Of a DNA stretch of 64,000 bases, positions 45,709 through 54,586 are shown piece after piece; the stretch's first letter is position 1, and each line of letters starts with the position of its first letter. Made by a program: the position numbers and the translations under genes. This stretch comes from Oligoflexia bacterium. GTDB lineage: Bacteria; Bdellovibrionota_G; JANQFH01. Location of the stretch: positions 1-64,000 of the forward strand of contig JANQFH010000013.1 in NCBI GenBank assembly GCA_028277945.1, written 5' to 3'. The notes under the pieces are model-generated. The model ran no database searches and was not told the origin of the DNA. It worked only from the letters and a program-made list of their open reading frames with translations.

Positions 45709-47685
45709 ATGCGTAGCGCGATGCAAGAAGAGTTTGTCGACTCCCTCCACCTGAACCAAGAGCAGCTGGCAGCCCTGCAAGACCCAGCCAGCGCGATTTT
45801 GGTGGTTGCTGGGGCGGGTACTGGCAAGACGCGGGTGCTGACCTGTCGCATTGCCCATCTTATTGCCCAGCAACAGGTCCCTCCAGAGGCGATTCTTGCT
45901 GTAACCTTCTCTAATAAGGCCGCCCGAGAGATGGCCGAACGGGTGGCTGCTTTGCTCCCCTTTGGATTACAGCCTTATTCCATTGGTACCTTCCACGCCA
46001 TCTGTGGACGTCTGTTAAGAGAGTTTGGTGAGGAGATCGGCATAGATCCGCGCTTTACGATTTTTGCTGCTGACGATCAGAAACAGCTCATGAAGCGGCT
46101 GCTCAAAGAGATGCAGCTCGATACCTCTCGTTATTCCGCCACCGTACTGTTGTGGGAGATGGAGCAGTGTAAAAACAACGCACAGAACGCCGAGGAATTT
46201 GCCAGCGATCCCATACATAAAAGCCTGTTTCGTGCCTACCGTGAGGCTCTCATACAGAATAACGCCCAGGACTTTGGCGATCTGCTCTATAACAGCGTCC
46301 GCCTACTAAAAGAGTGTGCCTCTGTACGTCACGAACTCCAACAACGGTACCAACAGATTCTCGTTGATGAGTATCAAGATATAAACCAGGTTCAAAAGGA
46401 GTTCATCACTCTGCTGAAGGGAGAGGATAATTCCATCTTTGTGGTTGGCGATGAAGATCAAAGCATCTATGGCTGGCGTGGCGCGGATATCAACTATATT
46501 CTGCAATTTGATCGAGATTTTAAAAACACCTCCATTCACAAACTAGAAGAAAACTATCGCTCGAGCCAAATTATCTTAGACGTCGCCAACGCGGTTATTG
46601 CTCATAACACAGGTCGTCGTGGTAAAAATCTATGGACGAGAAATTCTCATGGCAAGCCGGTCAACTACCTGCACTTTCCCACAGAAAAGGCTGAAGCAGA
46701 GTTTGTCATTCTACAGGCAATGCAAGCCTGCAGAAACGCAGGAGTCGACTCAGGTGAGACAGCAGCCATTTTTTATCGTACCAATGCACAGTCCAGAGTC
46801 TTCGAAGAGGCTGCCATGCGGCACGGCATACCCTACCAAATTGTCGGCGGCCTGCGTTTCTATGAGAGAATGGAGATCAAAGATACTCTAGCGTTCCTGC
46901 GTTTTGTTTATAATCCTGCAGACTCTGTGAGTTTTACGCGAATCGTCAAAGCTTTACCGTGTGGTATTGGCAACAAAACTCTCGAGAAGGTTTTTAAACA
47001 GGCAGCTAGCGAAAACGGCGATATTCTTGCAGCGCTTAGATCGATCTCAACATTGTCTCGTAATGCCAGTAAAAAGGTGCAGCAACTAGCAGAACTCCTC
47101 GCCAGACTTTACGCTATAATGGCAGGCGACTTGCCGCTAGCCAATCGTGTTGAACAGCTCTTGTTAGAGAGCGGTTATCTCGAGAACCTACGCCAGCAGG
47201 GCACCGAAGAGGCACAGAATCGCATTGATAACATCTATGAACTCTTAAACTCCGTTGAAGACTTTGCAAAGGCAAACCCCCAAGCAGGGCTGGCGGACTT
47301 TCTCCAACATGTGTCGCTGTTGACCGATGTCGATGAGATGCGTGGTGATAGGCAGGAAATCATACTAATGACTCTGCACGCCTCTAAAGGCTTAGAGTTT
47401 GATACGGTCTGTCTTACGGGTATGGAAGAGGGAATCTTTCCGCATAGCCGTTCCATGGATACACTCGATGAAATCGAAGAGGAAAGACGTCTCTGCTACG
47501 TCGGCATGACCCGAGCCAAAAGAGAGCTTTTTCTTTCCAGTTGTGCTAGCAGAAAGATCTACCACAACGTGCAGTACAATCCGGTGTCGCGTTTTCTTCA
47601 AGAGGTGCCAGAAGAACTCTTACAGATAGCCTATCCAGGTTTCCCACCGGGTATAAGGCCGTCTCTTGCTGCCGAGGATTGGTAG
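45709..47685 (+). CDS. UvrD/PcrA-type superfamily 1 DNA helicase
   Basis: The 658-residue protein has all SF1 helicase motifs: Walker A VVAGAGTGKTRVL, TFSNKAAREM, VDEYQDIN, GDEDQSIYGWRGA, TLHASKGLEF and LCYVGMTRAKREL. The length is like PcrA/UvrD or Rep. These enzymes unwind DNA 3'-5' in repair and replication. PcrA versus UvrD cannot be separated by eye. The start is ATG 45709, with 45721 possible; upstream is the divergent short PilZ gene. Its stop lies one base before the zinc-ribbon/TPR gene. Confidence 0.9.
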   Translation: MRSAMQEEFVDSLHLNQEQLAALQDPASAILVVAGAGTGKTRVLTCRIAHLIAQQQVPPEAILAVTFSNKAAREMAERVAALLPFGLQPYSIGTFHAICGRLLREFGEEIGIDPRFTIFAADDQKQLMKRLLKEMQLDTSRYSATVLLWEMEQCKNNAQNAEEFASDPIHKSLFRAYREALIQNNAQDFGDLLYNSVRLLKECASVRHELQQRYQQILVDEYQDINQVQKEFITLLKGEDNSIFVVGDEDQSIYGWRGADINYILQFDRDFKNTSIHKLEENYRSSQIILDVANAVIAHNTGRRGKNLWTRNSHGKPVNYLHFPTEKAEAEFVILQAMQACRNAGVDSGETAAIFYRTNAQSRVFEEAAMRHGIPYQIVGGLRFYERMEIKDTLAFLRFVYNPADSVSFTRIVKALPCGIGNKTLEKVFKQAASENGDILAALRSISTLSRNASKKVQQLAELLARLYAIMAGDLPLANRVEQLLLESGYLENLRQQGTEEAQNRIDNIYELLNSVEDFAKANPQAGLADFLQHVSLLTDVDEMRGDRQEIILMTLHASKGLEFDTVCLTGMEEGIFPHSRSMDTLDEIEEERRLCYVGMTRAKRELFLSSCASRKIYHNVQYNPVSRFLQEVPEELLQIAYPGFPPGIRPSLAAEDW

Positions 47686-47686
47686 T

Positions 47687-48901
47687 ATGAAAGTCAAATG
47701 TGCAGAGTGCGGCAAGCGCTACCGAATCAAGGACTCCTTAGTCTCTCCACAGGGTATTAAAATCCGCTGTCCAAATTGCAACTCTGTCTTCCCTGTTTAT
47801 GCAGATACTGTTGAAGACTTTTCAGATCAGTCAGGAACGACTGAAGATACCAGCAAGATTGCCACGGAAACAACGTCTTACACAGAAAGCAGTAATGAGG
47901 CGGCAGTCGAAGAGAAGTTGGAAGCTACCCATGTTCATGAAGAAACACCCACTCCGAGTGAACGCACAGAGACGGCTATGCGGCCAGACCAAGCAGTGGA
48001 GAGAGAGAGTGAAATCTCCTTTCCAGGAGAGATCTCTCAGATTGATTTCGAGTCGGAGGCCTCGTTTGAAGAAGACCTTCTCTCACGTGGCGAAGAGAGC
48101 ATCAGTCCCCGACTTGCCGCTACTGTCATCAATCCGGAACCACATCCTAGAAAGAGGCAGAGCAGCCGGCGTAAGCGAGAAACCACAACGTCCTACCCAC
48201 CACAACGGCAACCACGCACATCGAGTAGACAAGTATGGCCAGGTTTTTTTCTTGGCATCCTTTTGACGCTGCTTATTGTCATGATGTTCGATTATCTGAC
48301 CGGATCACAAATCCGTAGCAGCCTGACCAACTATCTTTTTCCTAAACCACAGGTAGTCAAACCACAACCCAAGGTTGTGGTTGCACAACCAAAGCCGACA
48401 CCAGAGCCAGAAACTCCGGTAACCACCCCAGAGCCATCCCCGCAACCACCCAAACCACAAACCAAACCCAAGCCAAAGCCCAAACCAACCATCAAGAAAA
48501 AGGCTGCGGCCAAAAAACCGCCGCAAGTTTCAAAGAGAGCCAAGCTCAAGGCACTGCTTACGGAAGGAGAACAGTACTACGAACGTGAGCTCTACACCAA
48601 GGCGTTGGATCGGTTTCAACAAGCACAGAAACTCGCCGGCAAGGAGGATACAACTGTCCTCACTAAAATAGGCTATGTCTGGTTCAAACTCTATCGTCTT
48701 GATGAAGCTTATAACAATTTCAACCGAGCTGTAGAGCTGGAACCCAATCAGGCGGAGGCTCATAAAGGTCTTGCCATGGTCTATGACCAGCTAGGCGACC
48801 TGGAGAAAGCAGCACGAGAGTATTCACTCTATCTGCAGCTCAAGCCCAATGCTGAAGACGCCGCAAAGATACGACAGAACTTAAGGTCGCTTCAAGAATA
48901 G
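47687..48901 (+). CDS. MJ0042-type zinc-ribbon, TM and TPR-repeat protein
   Basis: The 404-residue protein starts with a zinc ribbon, C5-x2-C8 and C28-x2-C31, like the protein at 13465. A long acidic Ser/Glu/Thr-rich linker (about 50-180) leads to a TM helix (about 184-203). A Pro/Lys-rich low-complexity spacer (about 215-285) then leads to three TPR-type units (about 286-400), including LYTKALDRFQQAQKLAG, DEAYNNFNRAVELEPN and LEKAAREYSLYLQLKPN. The TPR domain would face the periplasm, and such proteins scaffold complexes. Start ATG 47687, one base after the helicase stop. Function unknown. Confidence 0.75.
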   Translation: MKVKCAECGKRYRIKDSLVSPQGIKIRCPNCNSVFPVYADTVEDFSDQSGTTEDTSKIATETTSYTESSNEAAVEEKLEATHVHEETPTPSERTETAMRPDQAVERESEISFPGEISQIDFESEASFEEDLLSRGEESISPRLAATVINPEPHPRKRQSSRRKRETTTSYPPQRQPRTSSRQVWPGFFLGILLTLLIVMMFDYLTGSQIRSSLTNYLFPKPQVVKPQPKVVVAQPKPTPEPETPVTTPEPSPQPPKPQTKPKPKPKPTIKKKAAAKKPPQVSKRAKLKALLTEGEQYYERELYTKALDRFQQAQKLAGKEDTTVLTKIGYVWFKLYRLDEAYNNFNRAVELEPNQAEAHKGLAMVYDQLGDLEKAAREYSLYLQLKPNAEDAAKIRQNLRSLQE

Positions 48902-48914
48902 CTGGTAGGGCCAT

Positions 48915-49982
48915 ATGCAAACCGAAAAGAGCACCAGGGTAAAAAACAAACTCCTTGAGATGGGTGTCCAACCGCCATTGACGCTTGCAGCACTGCCACA
49001 GGACGCCTCCAACCGTAGCTACTACCGCATGCATGATAGCCACAACCACAGCTGGGTGATCATGGATTTTGAACCTGGACCCCACTCTCTCGCTGAGGAA
49101 AAGACCCCAGGAGACCGAGGAAGCTTTGATGAGCTGCCATTTGTGAATATGCAGCGTTGGCTCAAGAAGCACCATGTTCGTGTACCTGAGATCTATATCA
49201 TTGCCGATGACTTTCTGATTCTGGAAGACCTAGGAGATAATACAGCACACCAATGGCTGAGCCACCAAAAGGCAACGACAGCTGAGATGATGACATTCTA
49301 TCAACATGCCCTTGATGAGCTGGTCAAAATCCATGCCTCGGCAACAAGTCTGTCCAAGGCGTGTATTGGCACCACACGCCAATTTGACCGAGAGACCTAC
49401 AACTGGGAGTTTGACCATTTTATCGACTATGGTATTGAGTGGCTTCTCGGCTCTCGTCAGGATGCACGGCATCTTCGTCACTATCTATTTTCAATAACGG
49501 AAAAGCTCTGTCAATTTTCCATCTGTCTCAACCACCGCGACTATCACAGCAAAAATTTGATCATCGACCCGCAGGGAGCAGTTCGCGTCATCGACTTTCA
49601 GGATGCGATTATGGCGCCTTGCCATTATGATCTTGCCTCGCTGTTCTTTGACTCCTACTTTGATCTTAGCGACAGTATGATTGGTGATTTGCTACATTAC
49701 TATCTAGAGAACGTGAATGCAGACTTTGTTCATGACGACTTTGAGCTCTTTAACGTAGAACTACGGATGATGGCCCTGCAGCGCAATCTCAAGGCTGCTG
49801 GGAGATTCGTCTACCTCTTCGCAAAAAAGGGCAGGGCCACCTATCTACCCTATGTCATTCCAACCATGAAAAAGGTAAAACAACACCTTAAACACCTTGG
49901 CGCCAATACAGAGTTCACAGCAAGTATTCCCTTTGCCAAGATAGAGCAAAAGATAAACACACTCATGGAGCAAGGAGCATGA
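48915..49982 (+). CDS. AmgK-like sugar kinase / aminoglycoside phosphotransferase-family protein
   Basis: The 355-residue protein has the APH-fold signatures LNHRDYHSKNLIID (catalytic Asp region) and VRVIDFQDAIMAP (metal-binding Asp), preceded by FLILEDLGDNTAH in the nucleotide-binding lobe. AmgK phosphorylates the anomeric position of MurNAc or GlcNAc in cell-wall recycling; the neighbouring nucleotidyltransferase fits that pathway. Specificity is inferred from the pairing, not read from the sequence. It overlaps the next gene by 4 bases (ATGA). Confidence 0.78.
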   Translation: MQTEKSTRVKNKLLEMGVQPPLTLAALPQDASNRSYYRMHDSHNHSWVIMDFEPGPHSLAEEKTPGDRGSFDELPFVNMQRWLKKHHVRVPEIYIIADDFLILEDLGDNTAHQWLSHQKATTAEMMTFYQHALDELVKIHASATSLSKACIGTTRQFDRETYNWEFDHFIDYGIEWLLGSRQDARHLRHYLFSITEKLCQFSICLNHRDYHSKNLIIDPQGAVRVIDFQDAIMAPCHYDLASLFFDSYFDLSDSMIGDLLHYYLENVNADFVHDDFELFNVELRMMALQRNLKAAGRFVYLFAKKGRATYLPYVIPTMKKVKQHLKHLGANTEFTASIPFAKIEQKINTLMEQGA

Positions 49983-50953
49983 GCATGCCCTTTCCACGCG
50001 AAGCGATGATCCTTGCGGCCGGCCTTGGTGAACGTCTTGCACCGGTAACCGAACTGCTGCCAAAACCACTGCTGCCCTTGGCAAACGTGCCGATCATTGA
50101 GCGTCTTATCCGTAAACTGCAACCTTTAGGGGTGGAGAAGGTTATCGTCAACCTGCACCACCTCGGAGATAAAATCCATAACCATCTCGGAGATGGCAGT
50201 CGTTTTGGCTTACAGTTGATCTACTCCTTAGAAGAAAAGCTGTTGGGAACTGCAGGTGGTATTGCCAAGATGTTACCGTCGATTGAGGGAAATCATTTTA
50301 TCTGTATGAATGGAGACTTCTTGCAGCTGGCTAATCTACAAAAAGCATGGCAAGCCTTTCAACATAGCCGTAGTGCGGCCACCATGATACTTACCTCGCA
50401 GCTAGAAGAGCAGCAAGAGAGTGCTATTGGTTTTGTTGCCTCTCCTAGCTCAGATGATTTTGGCAGAATTGTCAGCCTGCTTGACTATTCCAGCCCAACC
50501 ACTACAACCTCTATGGGTAACTTTACCGGCACCCACTTTTTCAACCGTAACTTTCTTGCTGATTTTTTCCGACAAAATCCCCACAGCTACTGCATTATCC
50601 GCGAGGGTTACCTGAACTGGCTACAACAGGCCGAACCCATCTCCGCCTACATCGAAGCCGCACCGCTTTTGGATATAGGCACCAAAGAGCGCTATCTTGC
50701 GGCCAATCGAGCCGTGCTCGAACGTGAAGCACCTGAGCAGACCGCTAGCGTAGAGGCCACCATCGTCCCACCTGTGGTCATCGGTAAAGACGTGCAGATC
50801 GATAGCAGTGCTAAGATTGGCCCTTTTGTCAGCATTGGTGATTGTTCTACCATCAAGGCAAATGCCACCGTGGCCAACAGCATCCTCCTACCTGGAGCTA
50901 GCATAGAGGCAGGGGAGAGTCTGTTGGACAAAATCGTCACAAGCCACCTATGA
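49979..50953 (+). CDS. NDP-sugar nucleotidyltransferase (MurU-like) with C-terminal hexapeptide segment
   Basis: The 324-residue protein begins with the nucleotidyltransferase motif ILAAGLGERLAPVTELLPKP. The C-terminal part (about 250-324) has VIGKDVQIDSSAKIGPFVSIG, in short segments, a left-handed beta-helix like those in GDP-mannose and UDP-sugar pyrophosphorylases. Paired with the AmgK-like kinase it would make UDP-MurNAc or a related nucleotide sugar. Classical MurU is shorter and lacks the beta-helix, so GDP-mannose-type activity remains an alternative. It converges on purN. Confidence 0.78.
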   Translation: MSMPFPREAMILAAGLGERLAPVTELLPKPLLPLANVPIIERLIRKLQPLGVEKVIVNLHHLGDKIHNHLGDGSRFGLQLIYSLEEKLLGTAGGIAKMLPSIEGNHFICMNGDFLQLANLQKAWQAFQHSRSAATMILTSQLEEQQESAIGFVASPSSDDFGRIVSLLDYSSPTTTTSMGNFTGTHFFNRNFLADFFRQNPHSYCIIREGYLNWLQQAEPISAYIEAAPLLDIGTKERYLAANRAVLEREAPEQTASVEATIVPPVVIGKDVQIDSSAKIGPFVSIGDCSTIKANATVANSILLPGASIEAGESLLDKIVTSHL

Positions 50954-51586
50954 TTAGGGGTTAGAACATTTGATGATGACTCGCCTGCCATCCATCTGCA
51001 GCCGACCTTCGGCAAAGAGCTGAATGGCTTTAGGTAGAATCTCATGTTCGGCTGCGTGGATGCGTTGTTCAAGCTCAGCCACGCTATCCTCCGACAGCAC
51101 TTCAACAACCCTTTGTAGGATGATTGGCCCACTGTCCACACCCGTATCGACAAAGTGCACAGTACAACCTGTGTAGCGTACTCCATGCTGCCACGCTTTT
51201 TCAATGGCGTGCAAACCAGGAAAGCTCGGGAGTAGGGCTGGATGCAGGTTGATGATACGACCGGTAAAGTTTTCAACAAAATCTTTTCCGAGAATGCGCA
51301 TAAAACCGGCAAGGACAATCAAACCGACATTGGCAGCTTCAAGTTGGGTACGCAGTGCTGCATCGTAGGCAGTACGACCCTTATATTGGCGGGGATTCAA
51401 CCACTGCGCGGCTATGCCAGCTTGGCGTGCCCGCTCTAGTGCAAACGCCTGCTCCTGATCAGAGATAACCAAAACAACCTCTGCAGCCAGCTTGCCATCC
51501 TGGCAGGCATCGAGGATCGCCTGCAGGTTGGTACCCTGACCGGAGGCCAGTACTGCAAGCCGCAACTTAGTGCTTTCTTCTGCCAT
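50954..51586 (-). CDS. purN: Phosphoribosylglycinamide formyltransferase
   Basis: This 210-residue protein has the GART motifs: LAVLASGQGTNLQAILDA at the N-terminus, IINLHPALLPSFPG with catalytic Asn and His, and FVDTGVDSGPIILQR with catalytic Asp. It uses formyl-tetrahydrofolate in purine synthesis. The start is ATG 51586 (GTG 51589 also possible), with AAGG just upstream. It lies downstream of nuoN on the same strand with a 40-base gap, so it may be read through from the nuo operon. Confidence 0.95.
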   Translation of the reverse strand: MAEESTKLRLAVLASGQGTNLQAILDACQDGKLAAEVVLVISDQEQAFALERARQAGIAAQWLNPRQYKGRTAYDAALRTQLEAANVGLIVLAGFMRILGKDFVENFTGRIINLHPALLPSFPGLHAIEKAWQHGVRYTGCTVHFVDTGVDSGPIILQRVVEVLSEDSVAELEQRIHAAEHEILPKAIQLFAEGRLQMDGRRVIIKCSNP

Positions 51587-51626
51587 CACCTTAGCAAAGT
51601 TACATGAGTCACTACACTAGCTGTGC

Positions 51627-53060
51627 TCACAGCACGCCCGTCATGCGATAGAGGATTGCCGGCATTAGCCCAAAGAGTAGTGTAAACAGAGTTGTAATCA
51701 ATAGCACCAGACCGGTCGGCCAGGGCACAACGGCTACGCTACTCTCCGATGTTGTCTCTTTCATATACATACTGATAACCGGCCGTGAATAGTAGTAGAT
51801 CGAAATGAGGCTGTTGATAATACCAGCTACGGCAAGATCAATGTGGTTAGAAGCCAATGCCGCACTGAAGAGATAGAACTTGCCCATAAAACCAGCGACA
51901 GGGGGAATGCCTGCCAAGGACACCATAAACAGCGCAAACGCCAGAGCCACCATGGGCTGAGCCTTGGCCAAACCGTGCAGCCGCTTGTAGTAAAAAGGAG
52001 CCTCTTCTTTGGCATCAAGACAGCTCAGCACAGTAAAAGCCCCCAGGCTGGCAAAGCCATAAACAACGACATAAAACAGCACCGCCCGAGCCGCAAGGTC
52101 GCCACCATCTCCTGAAGCCGATAACAACGCAATGAAAGTGTAAGCGACATGGGCAATGCTCGAGTAAGCCAGCATGCGCTTCACGCTCTTTTGTACGATG
52201 GCCGCAAGGTTGGCCACGGTCATAGATACAATAACCAGGGGTTTTAGGGTTTGCGTCCATGCAACAGAGGAGAAGAGGGCAAACTCATAAACCAATACTA
52301 ACAGCACGGCAAAGATTGCCATCTTTACAGCAGAGGCCATAAATCCGGTCACCACTGCAGGTGCACCTTCATAGACATCTGGTAGCCAGGCGTGAAAAGG
52401 AAACAGCGCTGCTTTAAATGCAAGCGATGCCAACAAAAAGACGCAGCCGATCAAATAAAAACCACCGCCATGGGGTTGCAGCCCATCAAAAGTCAAAGTA
52501 CCACTAGCACCGTAGAGATAGGCAGAGCCCATGAGAAACAGACCGGCTGAAAACGCTCCAAGGATAAAGTACTTAAATCCCGCCTCTCGTGAACGACTCT
52601 GGTGCTTACGAAAGGCGCATAGCACATAGAGAGGTAAAGAGAGCAGCTCCATACCCAGAAACAGCGTCAAAAAATGGCGACTCATCACCATCTGTATCGC
52701 TCCCAAAGCAGCAAACAGTGCCAAGGCAAAAAACTCCGTACCGTACTTGCCTGCCTGGCGCGCTAACGGTAGGGCGCTCAGCATGGAAAGCAGCAGCATG
52801 GCAAGAATAAAGCTCTGCGCCAAGGCACCACGCTGGCTCCAAGTTAAGGCTCCTTCAAAGTAGACTCGTGATAGGGAAATATCAGAGCTTAGGGTAGCCA
52901 TCAGGGCAATGCAAAGGGCTAACGAGGTTGCTACAATCGAGAAGCCAGCAGAAAAACCCGGCTTATTCGGCAGCACCAAAATGGCTAAGGCAACCAATAG
53001 CAGGATAAAGGCTGGTAACAGCGGCATCCATCCTTGCATTTGATTCAACAGTTCGATCAT
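51627..53060 (-). CDS. nuoN: NADH-quinone oxidoreductase subunit N
   Basis: This 477-residue protein of about 14 TM segments belongs to the Mrp-antiporter-like group. It has the conserved GMELLSLPLYVL, with the membrane Glu, and LAFKAALFPFHAWLPDVYEGAP. It is the membrane-arm proton-pumping subunit at the inner end of complex I, last gene of the leftward nuo operon. The start overlaps the nuoM stop by 4 bases. Confidence 0.95.
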   Translation of the reverse strand: MIELLNQMQGWMPLLPAFILLLVALAILVLPNKPGFSAGFSIVATSLALCIALMATLSSDISLSRVYFEGALTWSQRGALAQSFILAMLLLSMLSALPLARQAGKYGTEFFALALFAALGAIQMVMSRHFLTLFLGMELLSLPLYVLCAFRKHQSRSREAGFKYFILGAFSAGLFLMGSAYLYGASGTLTFDGLQPHGGGFYLIGCVFLLASLAFKAALFPFHAWLPDVYEGAPAVVTGFMASAVKMAIFAVLLVLVYEFALFSSVAWTQTLKPLVIVSMTVANLAAIVQKSVKRMLAYSSIAHVAYTFIALLSASGDGGDLAARAVLFYVVVYGFASLGAFTVLSCLDAKEEAPFYYKRLHGLAKAQPMVALAFALFMVSLAGIPPVAGFMGKFYLFSAALASNHIDLAVAGIINSLISIYYYSRPVISMYMKETTSESSVAVVPWPTGLVLLITTLFTLLFGLMPAILYRMTGVL

Positions 53061-54586
53061 CGTGTTTGCTCAGCAACGTAAACCTTCTCTTCTAACGATT
53101 GCAGAATTAGGTTAGCAGAGGGTTCAGTAAAACGCAGGAATGGCCCCGGTAAAATACCCATGAGTATCATCAGCAGCACCAATGGCACGAGTACCAGCAG
53201 CTCACCAAACTTGAGGTCATGAAAGAACCCTTCCAAACCCTGTTTAAGTGGGCCAAAGAAGATACGGCGGTACATCCACAGCAGATAGGCAGCACCGAGG
53301 ATAATACCAACGATACTGAGACTCGCCAGCAGGATACCATGCTCATTGAGTTGGCTCTTGAACAGTCCGAGAAGAATTAAAAACTCACCAATGAAGTTGT
53401 TCAATCCTGGTAAGCCGATAGAGGAGAGCGCGGTGATCATAAAGATCGTGGCAAACTTCGGTGTTATTGCCGCCAGTCCACCAAAGTCATCGATATGACG
53501 CTTGTTGCTGCGATGATAAAGCATGCCTATTAAAAAGAAAAGCGCGCCCGTAGTGATACCGTGATTCAGCATTTGATAGATACTGCCTTGGATGCCTGCC
53601 ATGGTGACAGAGAGGATACCAAGAGCAACAAAACCCATATGGCTGATACTGGAATAGGCGATGAGTTTTTTGGCGTGCTTTTGCATCAAACAGAGCAAGC
53701 TAGCATAGATAATGCCAATAATGGCTAAAGGCGACAGGAAGTTTAGCAAAGAGACAAAGACTTCTGGAAATACAGGCAACGCAAAGCGCAGCAATCCATA
53801 GCTACCAAGCTTAAGCAAGATGGCAGCAAGTACAACACTGCCCTCGGTAGGGGCTTCAACGTGAGCTACCGGCAGCCAGGAGTGTACGGGGAAGAGAGGA
53901 AACTTCACCGCAAATGCCAGGAAAAAGGCGAGAAACATCCACAGCTGCATCGTGGCAGTTAGGTGCACTTGATAGAGAGATGGTATCGACAGATCACCGC
54001 CCACCTCTCTCTGTACGAGAAAGAGTTGGATCAAAGCCAGCAACATCGGCAGCGAACCAAATACCGTAAAGAGTAGAAATTTCACTGCCGCACGAATACG
54101 CTCTTTAGCACCAAAGACACCAATAATAAGTGCCATGGGCAGTAGTAGTGCTTCCCAAAAAATGTAGAAGAAGAGCAAATCAAAGGCTAAAAAAGCCCCT
54201 AACAGGGTTGTTTGTAGTGATAGAAAGGAAAAACTAAACAGCAACGGTCGCTTTGGAGGGTGCACCACGCTGTAGATAGCCGCCAACAGAAATATGAGTT
54301 CCGTAAGCAGCAAAAAGGGGTAGTTGAGGCGATCCACACCAAGCTGTAGGGTAAGGCCAATCTCTTCTAGCCAAGATATCTCAAAGAGCAGTAGCGGCGA
54401 TCCATCTTCTGGAAACCGCCACTGTAGCAGCGCTAGCAGGAGCAGTAGCTCCGTAATGCTAACGAAGACAGACAGCCATAAGGGCGAGGCAAAACCTCGG
54501 CGTGCTAGCGGTATAAACACTAAACCGACTAGCAGCGGTAAAAAAACTACTAGAGGCAGTAAGCTATCTACAGTTAATGTCGCCAT
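53057..54586 (-). CDS. nuoM: NADH-quinone oxidoreductase subunit M
   Basis: The 509-residue membrane protein has FYIFWEALLLPMALIIG, with the key Glu, and VKFPLFPVHSWLPVAHVEAP, with the pumping Lys and His residues. It is a middle antiporter-like subunit of the membrane arm. The start is ATG 54586, with TTG 54598 the longer option; it overlaps the end of nuoL by 13 bases. Confidence 0.95.
   Translation of the reverse strand: MATLTVDSLLPLVVFLPLLVGLVFIPLARRGFASPLWLSVFVSITELLLLLALLQWRFPEDGSPLLLFEISWLEEIGLTLQLGVDRLNYPFLLLTELIFLLAAIYSVVHPPKRPLLFSFSFLSLQTTLLGAFLAFDLLFFYIFWEALLLPMALIIGVFGAKERIRAAVKFLLFTVFGSLPMLLALIQLFLVQREVGGDLSIPSLYQVHLTATMQLWMFLAFFLAFAVKFPLFPVHSWLPVAHVEAPTEGSVVLAAILLKLGSYGLLRFALPVFPEVFVSLLNFLSPLAIIGIIYASLLCLMQKHAKKLIAYSSISHMGFVALGILSVTMAGIQGSIYQMLNHGITTGALFFLIGMLYHRSNKRHIDDFGGLAAITPKFATIFMITALSSIGLPGLNNFIGEFLILLGLFKSQLNEHGILLASLSIVGIILGAAYLLWMYRRIFFGPLKQGLEGFFHDLKFGELLVLVPLVLLMILMGILPGPFLRFTEPSANLILQSLEEKVYVAEQTR

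Noticed and set aside
48331-48526. Gly-rich minus-strand ORFs opposite the Pro/Lys spacer of the TPR protein
   Set aside because: They arise from the reverse complement of low-complexity CCA/AAA codons and do not represent a gene.
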